Shown here one piece after another: positions 1-5,094 of a stretch of 7,407 nt of DNA. This DNA comes from Clostridiales bacterium. Its GTDB lineage: Bacteria; Bacillota; Clostridia; Tissierellales; Sedimentibacteraceae. The translations under genes were made by a program, and so were the position numbers. Location of the stretch: NCBI GenBank assembly GCA_003497505.1, contig DNNV01000180.1, positions 466-7,872 on the forward strand, given 5' to 3'. Every line of letters begins with the position of its first letter. Position 1 is the stretch's first letter. Under the pieces are notes generated by a model, which ran no database searches, was not told where the DNA came from, and saw only the letters and a program-made list of their open reading frames with translations.

Positions 1-52
1 TTTATTGTCTAGGTTCTTTTTAACTTTCAACTGTTCGCCTTGGCGAGACAGC
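1..52 (-). other. Presumed 5' leader of an rRNA precursor transcript
   Basis: This is the stretch downstream of the three leftward promoters, up to the window edge. It contains no open reading frame and no ribosome binding site, which fits an untranslated leader. After the hairpin at 31-51 it is A-rich when read on the minus strand. Near the edge it contains AAAGAACCTAGACAA, faintly reminiscent of the boxA-like segments that precede 16S rRNA in Firmicutes, but the match is too loose to rely on. The identity is inferred from promoter architecture only, because no rRNA sequence lies inside the window. A tRNA cluster or another stable RNA is the main alternative. Confidence 0.45.
31..51 (-). other. 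Stem-loop at the start of the leader transcript
   Basis: The bases 31-34 (ctgt) pair with 48-51 (acag), and 35-39 (tcgcc) pair with 42-46 (ggcga), with base 47 bulged. In the minus-strand RNA this folds into a GC-rich hairpin beginning one base after the predicted +1 of the proximal promoter (G at 52). A hairpin so close to the 5' end could protect the transcript or help early antitermination. It has no T tract, so it is not a terminator. The pairing is seen directly; the function is a guess. Confidence 0.4.
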
Positions 53-61
53 TTTGTTAGT
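47..61 (-). repeat. Direct repeat copy 1 around the proximal start site
   Basis: A 15-base sequence (plus strand gacagctttgttagt) that recurs exactly at 138-152, 91 bp away. Each copy spans the downstream edge of a -10 box and the predicted transcription start, so both promoters begin their transcripts with the same bases. This indicates a promoter duplication or selection on the initial transcribed sequence. Confidence 0.8.
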
Positions 62-87
62 TTAGCAGTTTTATTCTTTGTTGTCAA
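59..87 (-). promoter_or_regulatory. Tandem promoter, proximal (rRNA-operon type)
   Basis: Read on the minus strand: -35 TTGACA (87-82), a 17-bp spacer, -10 TAAACT (64-59), and predicted +1 at about G52. The -35 is a perfect match and the -10 matches the TATAAT consensus at four of six positions. The DNA upstream of the -35 (about 88-110) is very A-rich on the minus strand, as expected for an UP element. It is the last of three leftward promoters and the one nearest the presumed rRNA gene beyond the window. Confidence 0.75.
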
Positions 88-137
88 GAACTTTTTTTAT
101 TTATTTTTTCTCAGTTCTTCAAGCTTTTGCAAGCTTC

Positions 138-152
138 GACAGCTTTGTTAGT
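138..152 (-). repeat. Direct repeat copy 2 around the middle start site
   Basis: An exact second copy of the 15-base element at 47-61. It overlaps the -10 box of the middle promoter and its predicted start (about G143). Just downstream in transcription, AAGCTT at 131-136 and 121-126 can form a 6-bp hairpin with a 4-base loop. Both copies are therefore followed by a short hairpin, though the hairpin sequences differ. Confidence 0.8.
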
Positions 153-178
153 CTACCACAGTTACTTACAATTGTCAA
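150..178 (-). promoter_or_regulatory. Tandem promoter, middle (rRNA-operon type)
   Basis: Minus strand: -35 TTGACA (178-173), a 17-bp spacer, -10 TAGACT (155-150), predicted +1 near G143. An A-rich stretch precedes the -35 (about 179-200), again resembling an UP element. Its -35 lies 91 bp from that of the proximal promoter, close to the usual spacing of tandem rrn promoters in Firmicutes. Confidence 0.75.
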
Positions 179-245
179 CTAATTTTTCAATTGTTTTTCT
201 TGGTTAAACTTGATTTTTGTCGATTCAATTCTGAAGTGCTTTTAT

Positions 246-274
246 ATTTTAGCTCAACATGCAGCCTTTGTCAA
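246..274 (-). promoter_or_regulatory. Tandem promoter, distal
   Basis: Minus strand: -35 TTGACA (274-269), a 17-bp spacer, -10 TAAAAT (251-246), so the -10 differs from consensus at one position. Unlike the two downstream promoters it does not carry the shared AACAAAGCTGTC start region. Its -35 lies 96 bp upstream of the middle promoter's. No coding region follows before the window edge, so it most likely adds to the same stable-RNA transcript. Confidence 0.7.
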
Positions 275-349
275 TCCCCATTTTTCTGATTTTAATCATT
301 ATATTATTCTTACAGGAGCACAGCATTTAGAAATTTACAGTCGAATTAA

Positions 350-383
350 CAAGCATATCCCGTATTTTAGGCGAATATGCTTG
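350..383 (-). terminator. Stem-loop downstream of the TPR gene, possible weak terminator
   Basis: A perfect 9-bp inverted repeat (350-358 with 375-383) encloses a 16-base loop that can add a short CC/GG pairing. It begins about 35 bases after the stop codon of the TPR gene, where the end of the three-gene operon is expected. It has no run of T on the minus strand after the 3' arm, so intrinsic termination would be poor. It may instead be an RNA-stabilising 3' structure. The rest of 275-417 shows no gene or clear signal. Confidence 0.35.
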
Positions 384-417
384 AAATTCTCTGCAACAAG
401 ACAACAACGCTAAGTGA

Positions 418-1551
418 TTATTTATCTAATTCATCCCTGATGCTCAGAGCCACAGGGTCCTCAGGATTAATTTTCAAAGCTGTCTGAATATCTTCTCTTG
501 CTCTGTCAATCTGACCATTGTACATATGTGCCACTGCACGATTGCAAAACACCTCGCAATTTCCCGGATCAATATTCAGCAAAGTTGTAAACAGTTCTGA
601 AGCTTCTACATACTTACCCCTGCAAATTTTACACAGACCCAGTTCATTTAACGCGTCCTTCTGATTGTTCTCCAGCTTTAAAACATTTTCAAAATATGTT
701 TCTGCTATATCATATTGCCCAAGTGCTCTATATGCAAGTCCTATAAAAAACAATAGATTCCACCAGCTTCCGAAATTTTTAACTAATGGCAACAGTAAAT
801 CCAATCCTTCTTCTGGTCTTTCCCTCAGTACAAGATTATATCCATTTTCAAAATCAACAAACGGCCTAAGCTGAATAAGCTCATTTCTTATTTCATCAAT
901 TCTTAAAACGTCATCATCCAATTCCTGATGCTTTGTCCAAATGAGGTCTGCCTTAATATACTTCTGGTTTCTTTTATAGTAATATCCAAGCTTGTAATAT
1001 GCCAATGCAAATTTATCATCATAATCAAGACATTTTTCTAAATATCTGTTAGCTTCCTCTAAAAAGTACTGGCTTTTTTGTTCGTTTCCTTCTTCATGAA
1101 GTTTTAATCCTGCCTTTTCAAGTACTGATCCATATATGAAGCTGCTTTTTTCATCTTCTTTTATATTTACTAATGCCTTTCCGTATACGATTCCATCCTC
1201 GTACTCACTGTCTTCGAATTTATTGATACAGTACACGATGTATGAGCCTACTTCAAAGTTCAGCTCTTTCAACATCTTATTGTATTCATCCACAAATCCA
1301 AAATCAATATCCGTACCCAATATATATATTATTCCGTCAATTATATTGTTTAAAGTAATTCCGTCTCTGTCATCCTGATTTTTAATATCTTCTAAAAGCC
1401 TCTGAACTCTTAACGGAACAGGAAGCTCTGCATCTGTTTTATATTGGGCGTTCTTGAAGCTTATAGACGCTCCTTCTTTTATAGAAATAAATGACAGGTC
1501 ATTTCTCTTTTTTTCAAAAAACTCTTTGAAAAATTTATCCTTTTTGTTCAT
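418..1551 (-). CDS. Tetratricopeptide repeat (TPR) protein
   Basis: Predicted 377-aa cytoplasmic protein with no signal peptide or membrane segment. The C-terminal part carries TPR units at about 181-214, 264-297, 298-331 and 332-365. They show the usual alternation, for example LGxxY early in each repeat and a final NP or DP (NIDPGN, KINPEDP). A weaker helical pair sits at about 148-180. Residues 1-140 are charged and not recognised. TPRs form superhelical scaffolds that bind other proteins, so this is more likely an adaptor than an enzyme. The start is the ATG at 1551, because GGAGG lies nine bases upstream; an in-frame TTG at 1578 would put that site inside the gene. The first 17 bases overlap the end of the radical SAM gene, which implies translational coupling and a shared role. 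It is the last gene of the operon. The TPR assignment is secure; the function is unknown. Confidence 0.88.
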   Translation of the reverse strand: MNKKDKFFKEFFEKKRNDLSFISIKEGASISFKNAQYKTDAELPVPLRVQRLLEDIKNQDDRDGITLNNIIDGIIYILGTDIDFGFVDEYNKMLKELNFEVGSYIVYCINKFEDSEYEDGIVYGKALVNIKEDEKSSFIYGSVLEKAGLKLHEEGNEQKSQYFLEEANRYLEKCLDYDDKFALAYYKLGYYYKRNQKYIKADLIWTKHQELDDDVLRIDEIRNELIQLRPFVDFENGYNLVLRERPEEGLDLLLPLVKNFGSWWNLLFFIGLAYRALGQYDIAETYFENVLKLENNQKDALNELGLCKICRGKYVEASELFTTLLNIDPGNCEVFCNRAVAHMYNGQIDRAREDIQTALKINPEDPVALSIRDELDK

Positions 1552-3250
1552 AATCAATTTCCTCCAAAAAATTATCAACTACATATGTCTCACATCTGTT
1601 AAAAATATTATCCTTGTCCCTATATACGAATAGAACCGCTTTATTCCCAATACTTACCAACCGGAATAGATTTGCAATCTTCTCTTCCGTAAAATACTTT
1701 TCTTTAAATAGCATATCATTGGACAGATATCTTTTTATAACCTTATATTTATCTTCAGATTCTCTGTCCAGATAGTCAGGCAGATCTTCAAACTGATTGT
1801 TAAATACATAGTCATATCTTAAACACCATATAAATTCATCAGATGCTTTATTCGTATCCCTCATATATTCAAATAGTATTTTATACAGCTTTTTTCTGCT
1901 GTGAGACATTCTGTACAAATCTTCCTTTTGCCAGTACATGCTGAAGTCTTCATAAAATTCAAAGGCGGATTCAGCAAATATATTGCTTAAAATATAGCTC
2001 AGTGACTTCTCGAAATATTTTTCATTGTAATATCTTTCTACCAGCTCTTCAATATTTTTAAGCTTCAGTAATTCTTCTGCAGATATATACTTAGTACATA
2101 TAACCTCATAAGGAGAAGTATCTCTGTACTTTATGCCATGCCTTCGAACATCTTCATAAATTTTTGTTCCCTTAAGAACCTTAAGGAATCCAAGCTGTAT
2201 TTTTTCCGCACCAAGTATGTGAATACCGTCAAATGACTTTTTGAAGTCATCATATCCTTCAAAAGGAAGTCCTGCAATTAAGTCAAGATGAATGTGAACA
2301 TTTCGGCTGCTTCCTATTTCCTGAATGACCTTGCTCAGCCTGTCAATATTCATACGCCTGTTTATTTCACCAAGTGTTTCATCCTTCAGCGACTGAACGC
2401 CTATTTCAAATTGAAACATGTTTGCGGGAAGATTTTTAATGTATTCTAAAAATTCATCATTTATAATATCAGCGGTAATCTCAAAATGAATCGTCATATT
2501 CCCTGTGTTGTGCTTAATTATGAAATTCATGATTTCCATGGACCTTCTGTAATCAGCATTAAAAGTTCTGTCAACAAACTTTATTTGTCTTGCACCTGTA
2601 CTCAAAAGTCTTTTCAGGTCGCTTTTAACCCTCTCCATGCTAAATACTCTCATTCTTCTCTCAATTGAAGACATGCAGAAGCTGCATGAAAAAGGGCAAC
2701 CTCTGGAAGATTCATAATAAATAATCTTGTCCTCAAATCTGTCATCTTCTTCGTATGGGTAGTTTATATCATCTAAAATTGCTATTGGCGCTCTGCTCTC
2801 GTTTATTACAATTTTACACTTCTCTCTGAATGCGAGTCCCTTTACATTTCTAAATTCGGGAGCAGGCTTGTGATATTCCCTTAGGAATTCTCTGAATGAT
2901 GCTTCTCCTTCTCCGAATATAACATAGTCCACAAAGTATTCTTCTTTCATGAATTTTTCAATTTCAAAAGAAACCTCAGGCCCTCCGCACAAAATATCAA
3001 CCGTTGGCACTGCTTCTTTTATTATATATGCCAGCTCCTTTATGTATTCTATATTCCACACATAGGATGAAAAGCATATTAAGTCTGCCTTTTCAGCAAG
3101 TATTTTTCCTAATATATATTCCTGCTTCTGATTTATAGTAAACTCTTTTATTTCGATATCAAACTCATCTCTGCAGTATTTTTCTAAATATCGCACTGCA
3201 AGATTTGCATGAATGAATTTCGAGTCAAGAGTTACAAGTAAGATTTTCAT
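1535..3250 (-). CDS. B12-binding-domain radical SAM protein (DUF4080 type)
   Basis: Predicted 571-aa cytoplasmic iron-sulfur protein. Residues 1-125 look like the Rossmann-type fold of cobalamin-binding domains (MKILLVTLDSKFIHANLA, DLICFSSYVWN, LCGGPEVSFE, FGEGEASF). The radical SAM core covers about 175-375, with the cluster motif CxxxCxxC at C185, C189 and C192 (RGCPFSCSFC). It is followed by the family-typical KFVDRTFN (224-231), GVQSL (284-288) and LIAGLPFEGYDDF (324-336). Such enzymes bind a [4Fe-4S] cluster and cleave S-adenosylmethionine to start radical chemistry. The long C-terminal region (about 376-571) matches the arrangement I associate with DUF4080 proteins, whose substrate I do not know. 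No DxHxxG motif for base-off cobalamin is visible. The start at 3250 is supported by the ATGA overlap with the preceding gene and by AAGGTGA just upstream; a longer in-frame start at 3322 would lie well inside that gene. It is the middle gene of a three-gene operon. Confidence 0.9.
   Translation of the reverse strand: MKILLVTLDSKFIHANLAVRYLEKYCRDEFDIEIKEFTINQKQEYILGKILAEKADLICFSSYVWNIEYIKELAYIIKEAVPTVDILCGGPEVSFEIEKFMKEEYFVDYVIFGEGEASFREFLREYHKPAPEFRNVKGLAFREKCKIVINESRAPIAILDDINYPYEEDDRFEDKIIYYESSRGCPFSCSFCMSSIERRMRVFSMERVKSDLKRLLSTGARQIKFVDRTFNADYRRSMEIMNFIIKHNTGNMTIHFEITADIINDEFLEYIKNLPANMFQFEIGVQSLKDETLGEINRRMNIDRLSKVIQEIGSSRNVHIHLDLIAGLPFEGYDDFKKSFDGIHILGAEKIQLGFLKVLKGTKIYEDVRRHGIKYRDTSPYEVICTKYISAEELLKLKNIEELVERYYNEKYFEKSLSYILSNIFAESAFEFYEDFSMYWQKEDLYRMSHSRKKLYKILFEYMRDTNKASDEFIWCLRYDYVFNNQFEDLPDYLDRESEDKYKVIKRYLSNDMLFKEKYFTEEKIANLFRLVSIGNKAVLFVYRDKDNIFNRCETYVVDNFLEEIDYEQKG
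1561..1565 (-). promoter_or_regulatory. Ribosome binding site of the TPR gene
   Basis: GGAGG on the minus strand, nine bases before ATG 1551. It lies inside the radical SAM coding region and fixes the start of the TPR protein at 1551 rather than at the upstream TTG (1578). Confidence 0.8.
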
Positions 3251-4125
3251 AAATTCACCTTCATAAGTCCTGTCTTGCTCTTCAGTATTACTTCCTTTTC
3301 TCCTCTTTTTAATACTCTGCATTTTCCAAGCAGCGGATGGCTGAATGATTCATATTTCAGAAACTCCTTGAATTCAGGTATGTTGTCCAGAGATATCCTA
3401 AGCTTTTCAGGGCTTATTATACCCTTGCGCAGCTTAAAAAGATATGAAGAAAAGCTTGATAGTACTGTTTCCGTTGATTCATCTGATTTTTCCGTTGTTC
3501 TCTCACAAAATATAAACTTCAGAGATTTAAACTTTTCAATCATCTCATCAGTAACTATCGCGATTTTTGAAAGAGCGCTTATTCTTTCCTTTTCAAATTC
3601 AATTAATCTAACTTTATTTATCTGAATATTATTTGCATCATAAAAATCCCTGAGAGAAAAATTAATAACTCTTTCCTTTATTATATCATTTATATTTTCA
3701 GGGAATATATCTTCACTTAAATATTCATTTACTGCTGAAGATATGATTAATGAGTTAAGGATGTCCTTCTTATTTGAAGAATAAAAAGAAACTGTCTTCA
3801 GCACTTCATTAAGCAGGTTATCCCACTGCGTATTTGCAATTATAACCGGAATAATTCTGAACTCCAGCAGCGCATCTTCTTTTTCCCATGGCTTTTTATT
3901 CTCAAGATAATAATTTAAGCTGTCATTACATCCATTTTTGTAGTATGCAAGCAGTTCAATTTCTTTTTCATATCTGATTGTATCGAGACTGCATCCTATT
4001 GCATCCTCATATGGCATCATAGACTTTGCCGCAATTAAGAAAAGCTGCAGATTTATATCTGGAAGTCTGTCTCCCGAATTGTCATTATAGCAATATTTAA
4101 GCAAATTATGTATTCTTGACAGCAT
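3247..4125 (-). CDS. Hypothetical protein, first gene of the radical SAM operon
   Basis: Predicted 292-aa soluble protein that I do not recognise, with no signal peptide or membrane helix. Residues 1-205 appear largely alpha-helical. The segment 85-136 (EFRIIPVIIAN, then helices ending SSAVNEYL) faintly recalls the helical core of ADP-ribosylglycohydrolases, but no catalytic acidic motif of that family is apparent, so this is only a hint. Residues 206-222 are polar and probably a linker. The end (262-292, HPLLGKCRVLKRGEKEVILK onward) looks like a small beta domain. Six cysteines (12, 45, 66, 207, 269 and none clustered beyond YC/GC/GC contexts) do not form an evident metal motif. The ATG at 4125 has AAGGAG five bases upstream. 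The stop overlaps the radical SAM start by four bases (ATGA), so it is probably a functional partner of that enzyme. Confidence 0.8.
   Translation of the reverse strand: MLSRIHNLLKYCYNDNSGDRLPDINLQLFLIAAKSMMPYEDAIGCSLDTIRYEKEIELLAYYKNGCNDSLNYYLENKKPWEKEDALLEFRIIPVIIANTQWDNLLNEVLKTVSFYSSNKKDILNSLIISSAVNEYLSEDIFPENINDIIKERVINFSLRDFYDANNIQINKVRLIEFEKERISALSKIAIVTDEMIEKFKSLKFIFCERTTEKSDESTETVLSSFSSYLFKLRKGIISPEKLRISLDNIPEFKEFLKYESFSHPLLGKCRVLKRGEKEVILKSKTGLMKVNL
3255..3261 (-). promoter_or_regulatory. Ribosome binding site of the radical SAM gene
   Basis: AAGGTGA on the minus strand, four bases before ATG 3250 and inside the last codons of the upstream gene. It supports the 3250 start and re-initiation or coupling at the ATGA junction. 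Confidence 0.65.
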
Positions 4126-4130
4126 TTTTA

Positions 4131-4136
4131 CTCCTT
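4131..4136 (-). promoter_or_regulatory. Ribosome binding site of the hypothetical gene
   Basis: AAGGAG on the minus strand, five bases before ATG 4125. It directly abuts the T tract of the preceding gene's terminator, so the 3' end of one transcription unit and the translation signal of the next are contiguous. Confidence 0.75.
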
Positions 4137-4171
4137 AAAAAAATAGAATCTACGGTAAGCGTGATTCTATT
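4137..4171 (-). terminator. Rho-independent terminator of the transglycosylase gene
   Basis: A perfect 9-bp stem (4163-4171 with 4142-4150), extended past a one-base bulge by ACG/CGT around a 5-base loop, is followed on the minus strand by a run of seven T (4143-4137, the first two within the stem). It lies about 45 bases after the transglycosylase stop. Its 5' arm overlaps the -10 box of the promoter predicted for the next operon. Confidence 0.75.
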
Positions 4172-4197
4172 ATACAATCATTCTATAAATTTATAAA
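4169..4197 (-). promoter_or_regulatory. Predicted promoter of the hypothetical-radical SAM-TPR operon
   Basis: Minus strand: a perfect -10 TATAAT (4174-4169), a 17-bp spacer, and a poor -35 TTTATA (4197-4192, four of six matches). The predicted +1 is A4162, giving a 37-base leader. The -10 lies inside the 5' arm of the terminator, so a transcript starting here would lack that arm and could not form the hairpin. The short leader leaves no room for a riboswitch. Confidence 0.55.
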
Positions 4198-4214
4198 GCA
4201 AATTATATTCGTTC

Positions 4215-4874
4215 TTAATTTACATTTGTAACCTTGTAGGCATCCTCTCTGTATTGCTGAGCAAACTGTACTACCTTTGCTGAATAGTCGCTGACAGCAG
4301 CGTCATTTCCTGCTTTCGATGCCATATGCTCCTCAAGCCCTTGTTGGCCCCTGTTGTATGCCGTAAGTGCCTTGTGAACGTCGTTACCATATAGGTTCAT
4401 GAGATATGCTATCTGTGTTATGGTAATTTTAAGGTTATACCTGCTGTCAAAAAGCTTGTCAGCATCATAGACATAGCCTAAATTTTCAGCTACTACCTTG
4501 GCAGTATTCCCCATAAGCTGTCCAAGTCCTCGTTCTCCGGCAGCACCTTCTGCTTTTGGATCGAAATTGCTCTCTCTTTTTATAACTCCCAACACTATAA
4601 ACGGATCAATTTTTTTCTTTTTGCACTCATTAATAATGAAGCGGCAGTCATCACCGTCTAAATTAGTCAGCTTTTCCATATACTCCGCCAAATTTTTTTC
4701 CCGTATGAACAAATCTCTTAAGTCATATATTAATGCATCTCTTCTTATTACTTCTCCATCCGTAAGGTGTGCGGATATATCCTCTGCAGCCGCAGTCATG
4801 CTTAAGTTTATCATCATAAAATACGACAGCATACACATTATTAGAAGTATCGACATGTATTTTTCAAATTTCAT
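4215..4874 (-). CDS. Secreted lytic transglycosylase, SLT domain
   Basis: Predicted 219-aa exported protein. The N-terminus has a signal peptide: K2 and K5, a hydrophobic stretch at about 8-25, and a likely cleavage after AAA (28-30) before EDIS. The catalytic domain covers about 85-185 and shows the soluble-lytic-transglycosylase hallmarks: the catalytic glutamate E101 in KRESNFDPKA, then GLGQLM (116-121), and AYNRG (172-176). Enzymes of this family (GH23 type) cleave the MurNAc-GlcNAc bond of peptidoglycan without water, leaving 1,6-anhydroMurNAc, and act in wall remodelling outside the membrane. No cell-wall-binding domain follows, so it is a minimal form. The start at 4874 is chosen because GAGGGGTGAT precedes it; an ATG at 4889 sits within that site's upstream edge. 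It appears monocistronic, with its own promoter and terminator. A lipoprotein is unlikely: C14 lies inside the hydrophobic stretch without a clear lipobox context. Confidence 0.9.
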   Translation of the reverse strand: MKFEKYMSILLIMCMLSYFMMINLSMTAAAEDISAHLTDGEVIRRDALIYDLRDLFIREKNLAEYMEKLTNLDGDDCRFIINECKKKKIDPFIVLGVIKRESNFDPKAEGAAGERGLGQLMGNTAKVVAENLGYVYDADKLFDSRYNLKITITQIAYLMNLYGNDVHKALTAYNRGQQGLEEHMASKAGNDAAVSDYSAKVVQFAQQYREDAYKVTNVN

Positions 4875-4881
4875 TTCATCA

Positions 4882-4887
4882 CCCCTC
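4882..4887 (-). promoter_or_regulatory. Ribosome binding site of the transglycosylase
   Basis: GAGGGG (continuing TGAT) on the minus strand, seven bases before ATG 4874. It favours that start over the in-frame ATG at 4889, which would have no upstream site of its own. Confidence 0.7.
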
Positions 4888-4901
4888 ATGTAAGTTAATT
4901 A

Positions 4902-4930
4902 ATTATATTTTTACTTTATTTTCGGGTCAA
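4902..4930 (-). promoter_or_regulatory. Promoter of the transglycosylase
   Basis: Minus strand: -35 TTGACC (4930-4925, five of six), an A-rich 17-bp spacer, and a perfect -10 TATAAT (4907-4902). The predicted start near 4895 gives a leader of about 20 bases holding little more than the ribosome binding site, so any control would act at transcription initiation. Confidence 0.8.
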
Positions 4931-4997
4931 TGAAGAAAGATGACATGTATTGATGAAATTTGAGACGTTATGACGATTTGATATCACAGTCTTTGAT

Positions 4998-5036
4998 CTA
5001 CCGCTGTTTTTCTCTCCCTACCGGTAGGAAAAACAG
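4998..5036. repeat. Palindromic element with repeated CTACCG half-sites
   Basis: The perfect 12-bp palindrome CCTACCGGTAGG (5017-5028) is flanked by the complementary arms CTGTTTTT (5004-5011) and AAAAACAG (5029-5036), with a 5-base insertion (CTCTC) on one side only. A further CTACCG half-site lies at 4998-5003. It sits between the argS terminator and the transglycosylase promoter, about 70 bp upstream of that -35 box. It could be a regulator binding site or an extruded/RNA hairpin. It is not followed by a T tract on the minus strand, so it is not an obvious terminator. Confidence 0.6.
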
Positions 5037-5049
5037 GGTTAGGGCATGC

Positions 5050-5073
5050 AAAAAGGAACGCCCATGCGTTCCT
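5050..5073 (-). terminator. Rho-independent terminator of argS
   Basis: A perfect 8-bp stem AGGAACGC/GCGTTCCT (5066-5073 with 5054-5061) around a 4-base loop is followed by five T (5054-5050) on the minus strand. It starts about 20 bases after the argS stop codon. Confidence 0.9.
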
Positions 5074-5094
5074 AATACTCTAAAATTTCTATAA

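Noticed and set aside
210..413. A 67-codon plus-strand reading frame in the leading intergenic region
   Set aside because: It starts at a TTG with no ribosome binding site, has no recognisable features, and runs antiparallel across the distal promoter and the operon 3' region.
1552..1578. Longer TPR protein starting at TTG 1578
   Set aside because: The GGAGG at 1561-1565 would be inside the gene, and the ATG at 1551 is correctly spaced from it.
3251..3322. Longer radical SAM protein starting at 3322
   Set aside because: It would add 24 non-homologous-looking residues before the clear MKILLVTLDSKF start and overlap the previous gene extensively; the ATGA junction at 3247-3250 is better.
4126..4214. 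Cobalamin or SAM riboswitch upstream of the radical SAM operon
   Set aside because: Only about 90 bases are available, and they are filled by a terminator and a promoter; the predicted leader is 37 bases.
418..4214. A RiPP (peptide-modifying) cluster with a precursor peptide
   Set aside because: No small open reading frame with a ribosome binding site and Cys/Ser/Thr-rich core was found near the radical SAM gene, and no transporter or protease gene is adjacent.
4498..4893. Plus-strand open frame opposite the transglycosylase
   Set aside because: It is the antisense shadow of a gene with clear catalytic motifs and has no supporting start signal. The same applies to the plus-strand frames opposite the other genes.
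4854..4950. Nonamer gacatgtat occurring at 4854-4862 and 4942-4950
   Set aside because: One copy is inside the signal-peptide coding region; a single 9-base match at this distance is not convincing as a regulatory repeat.
5034..5045. G-rich CAGGGTTAGGG as a possible G-quadruplex
   Set aside because: Only two GGG tracts are present, not the four needed for an intramolecular quadruplex.
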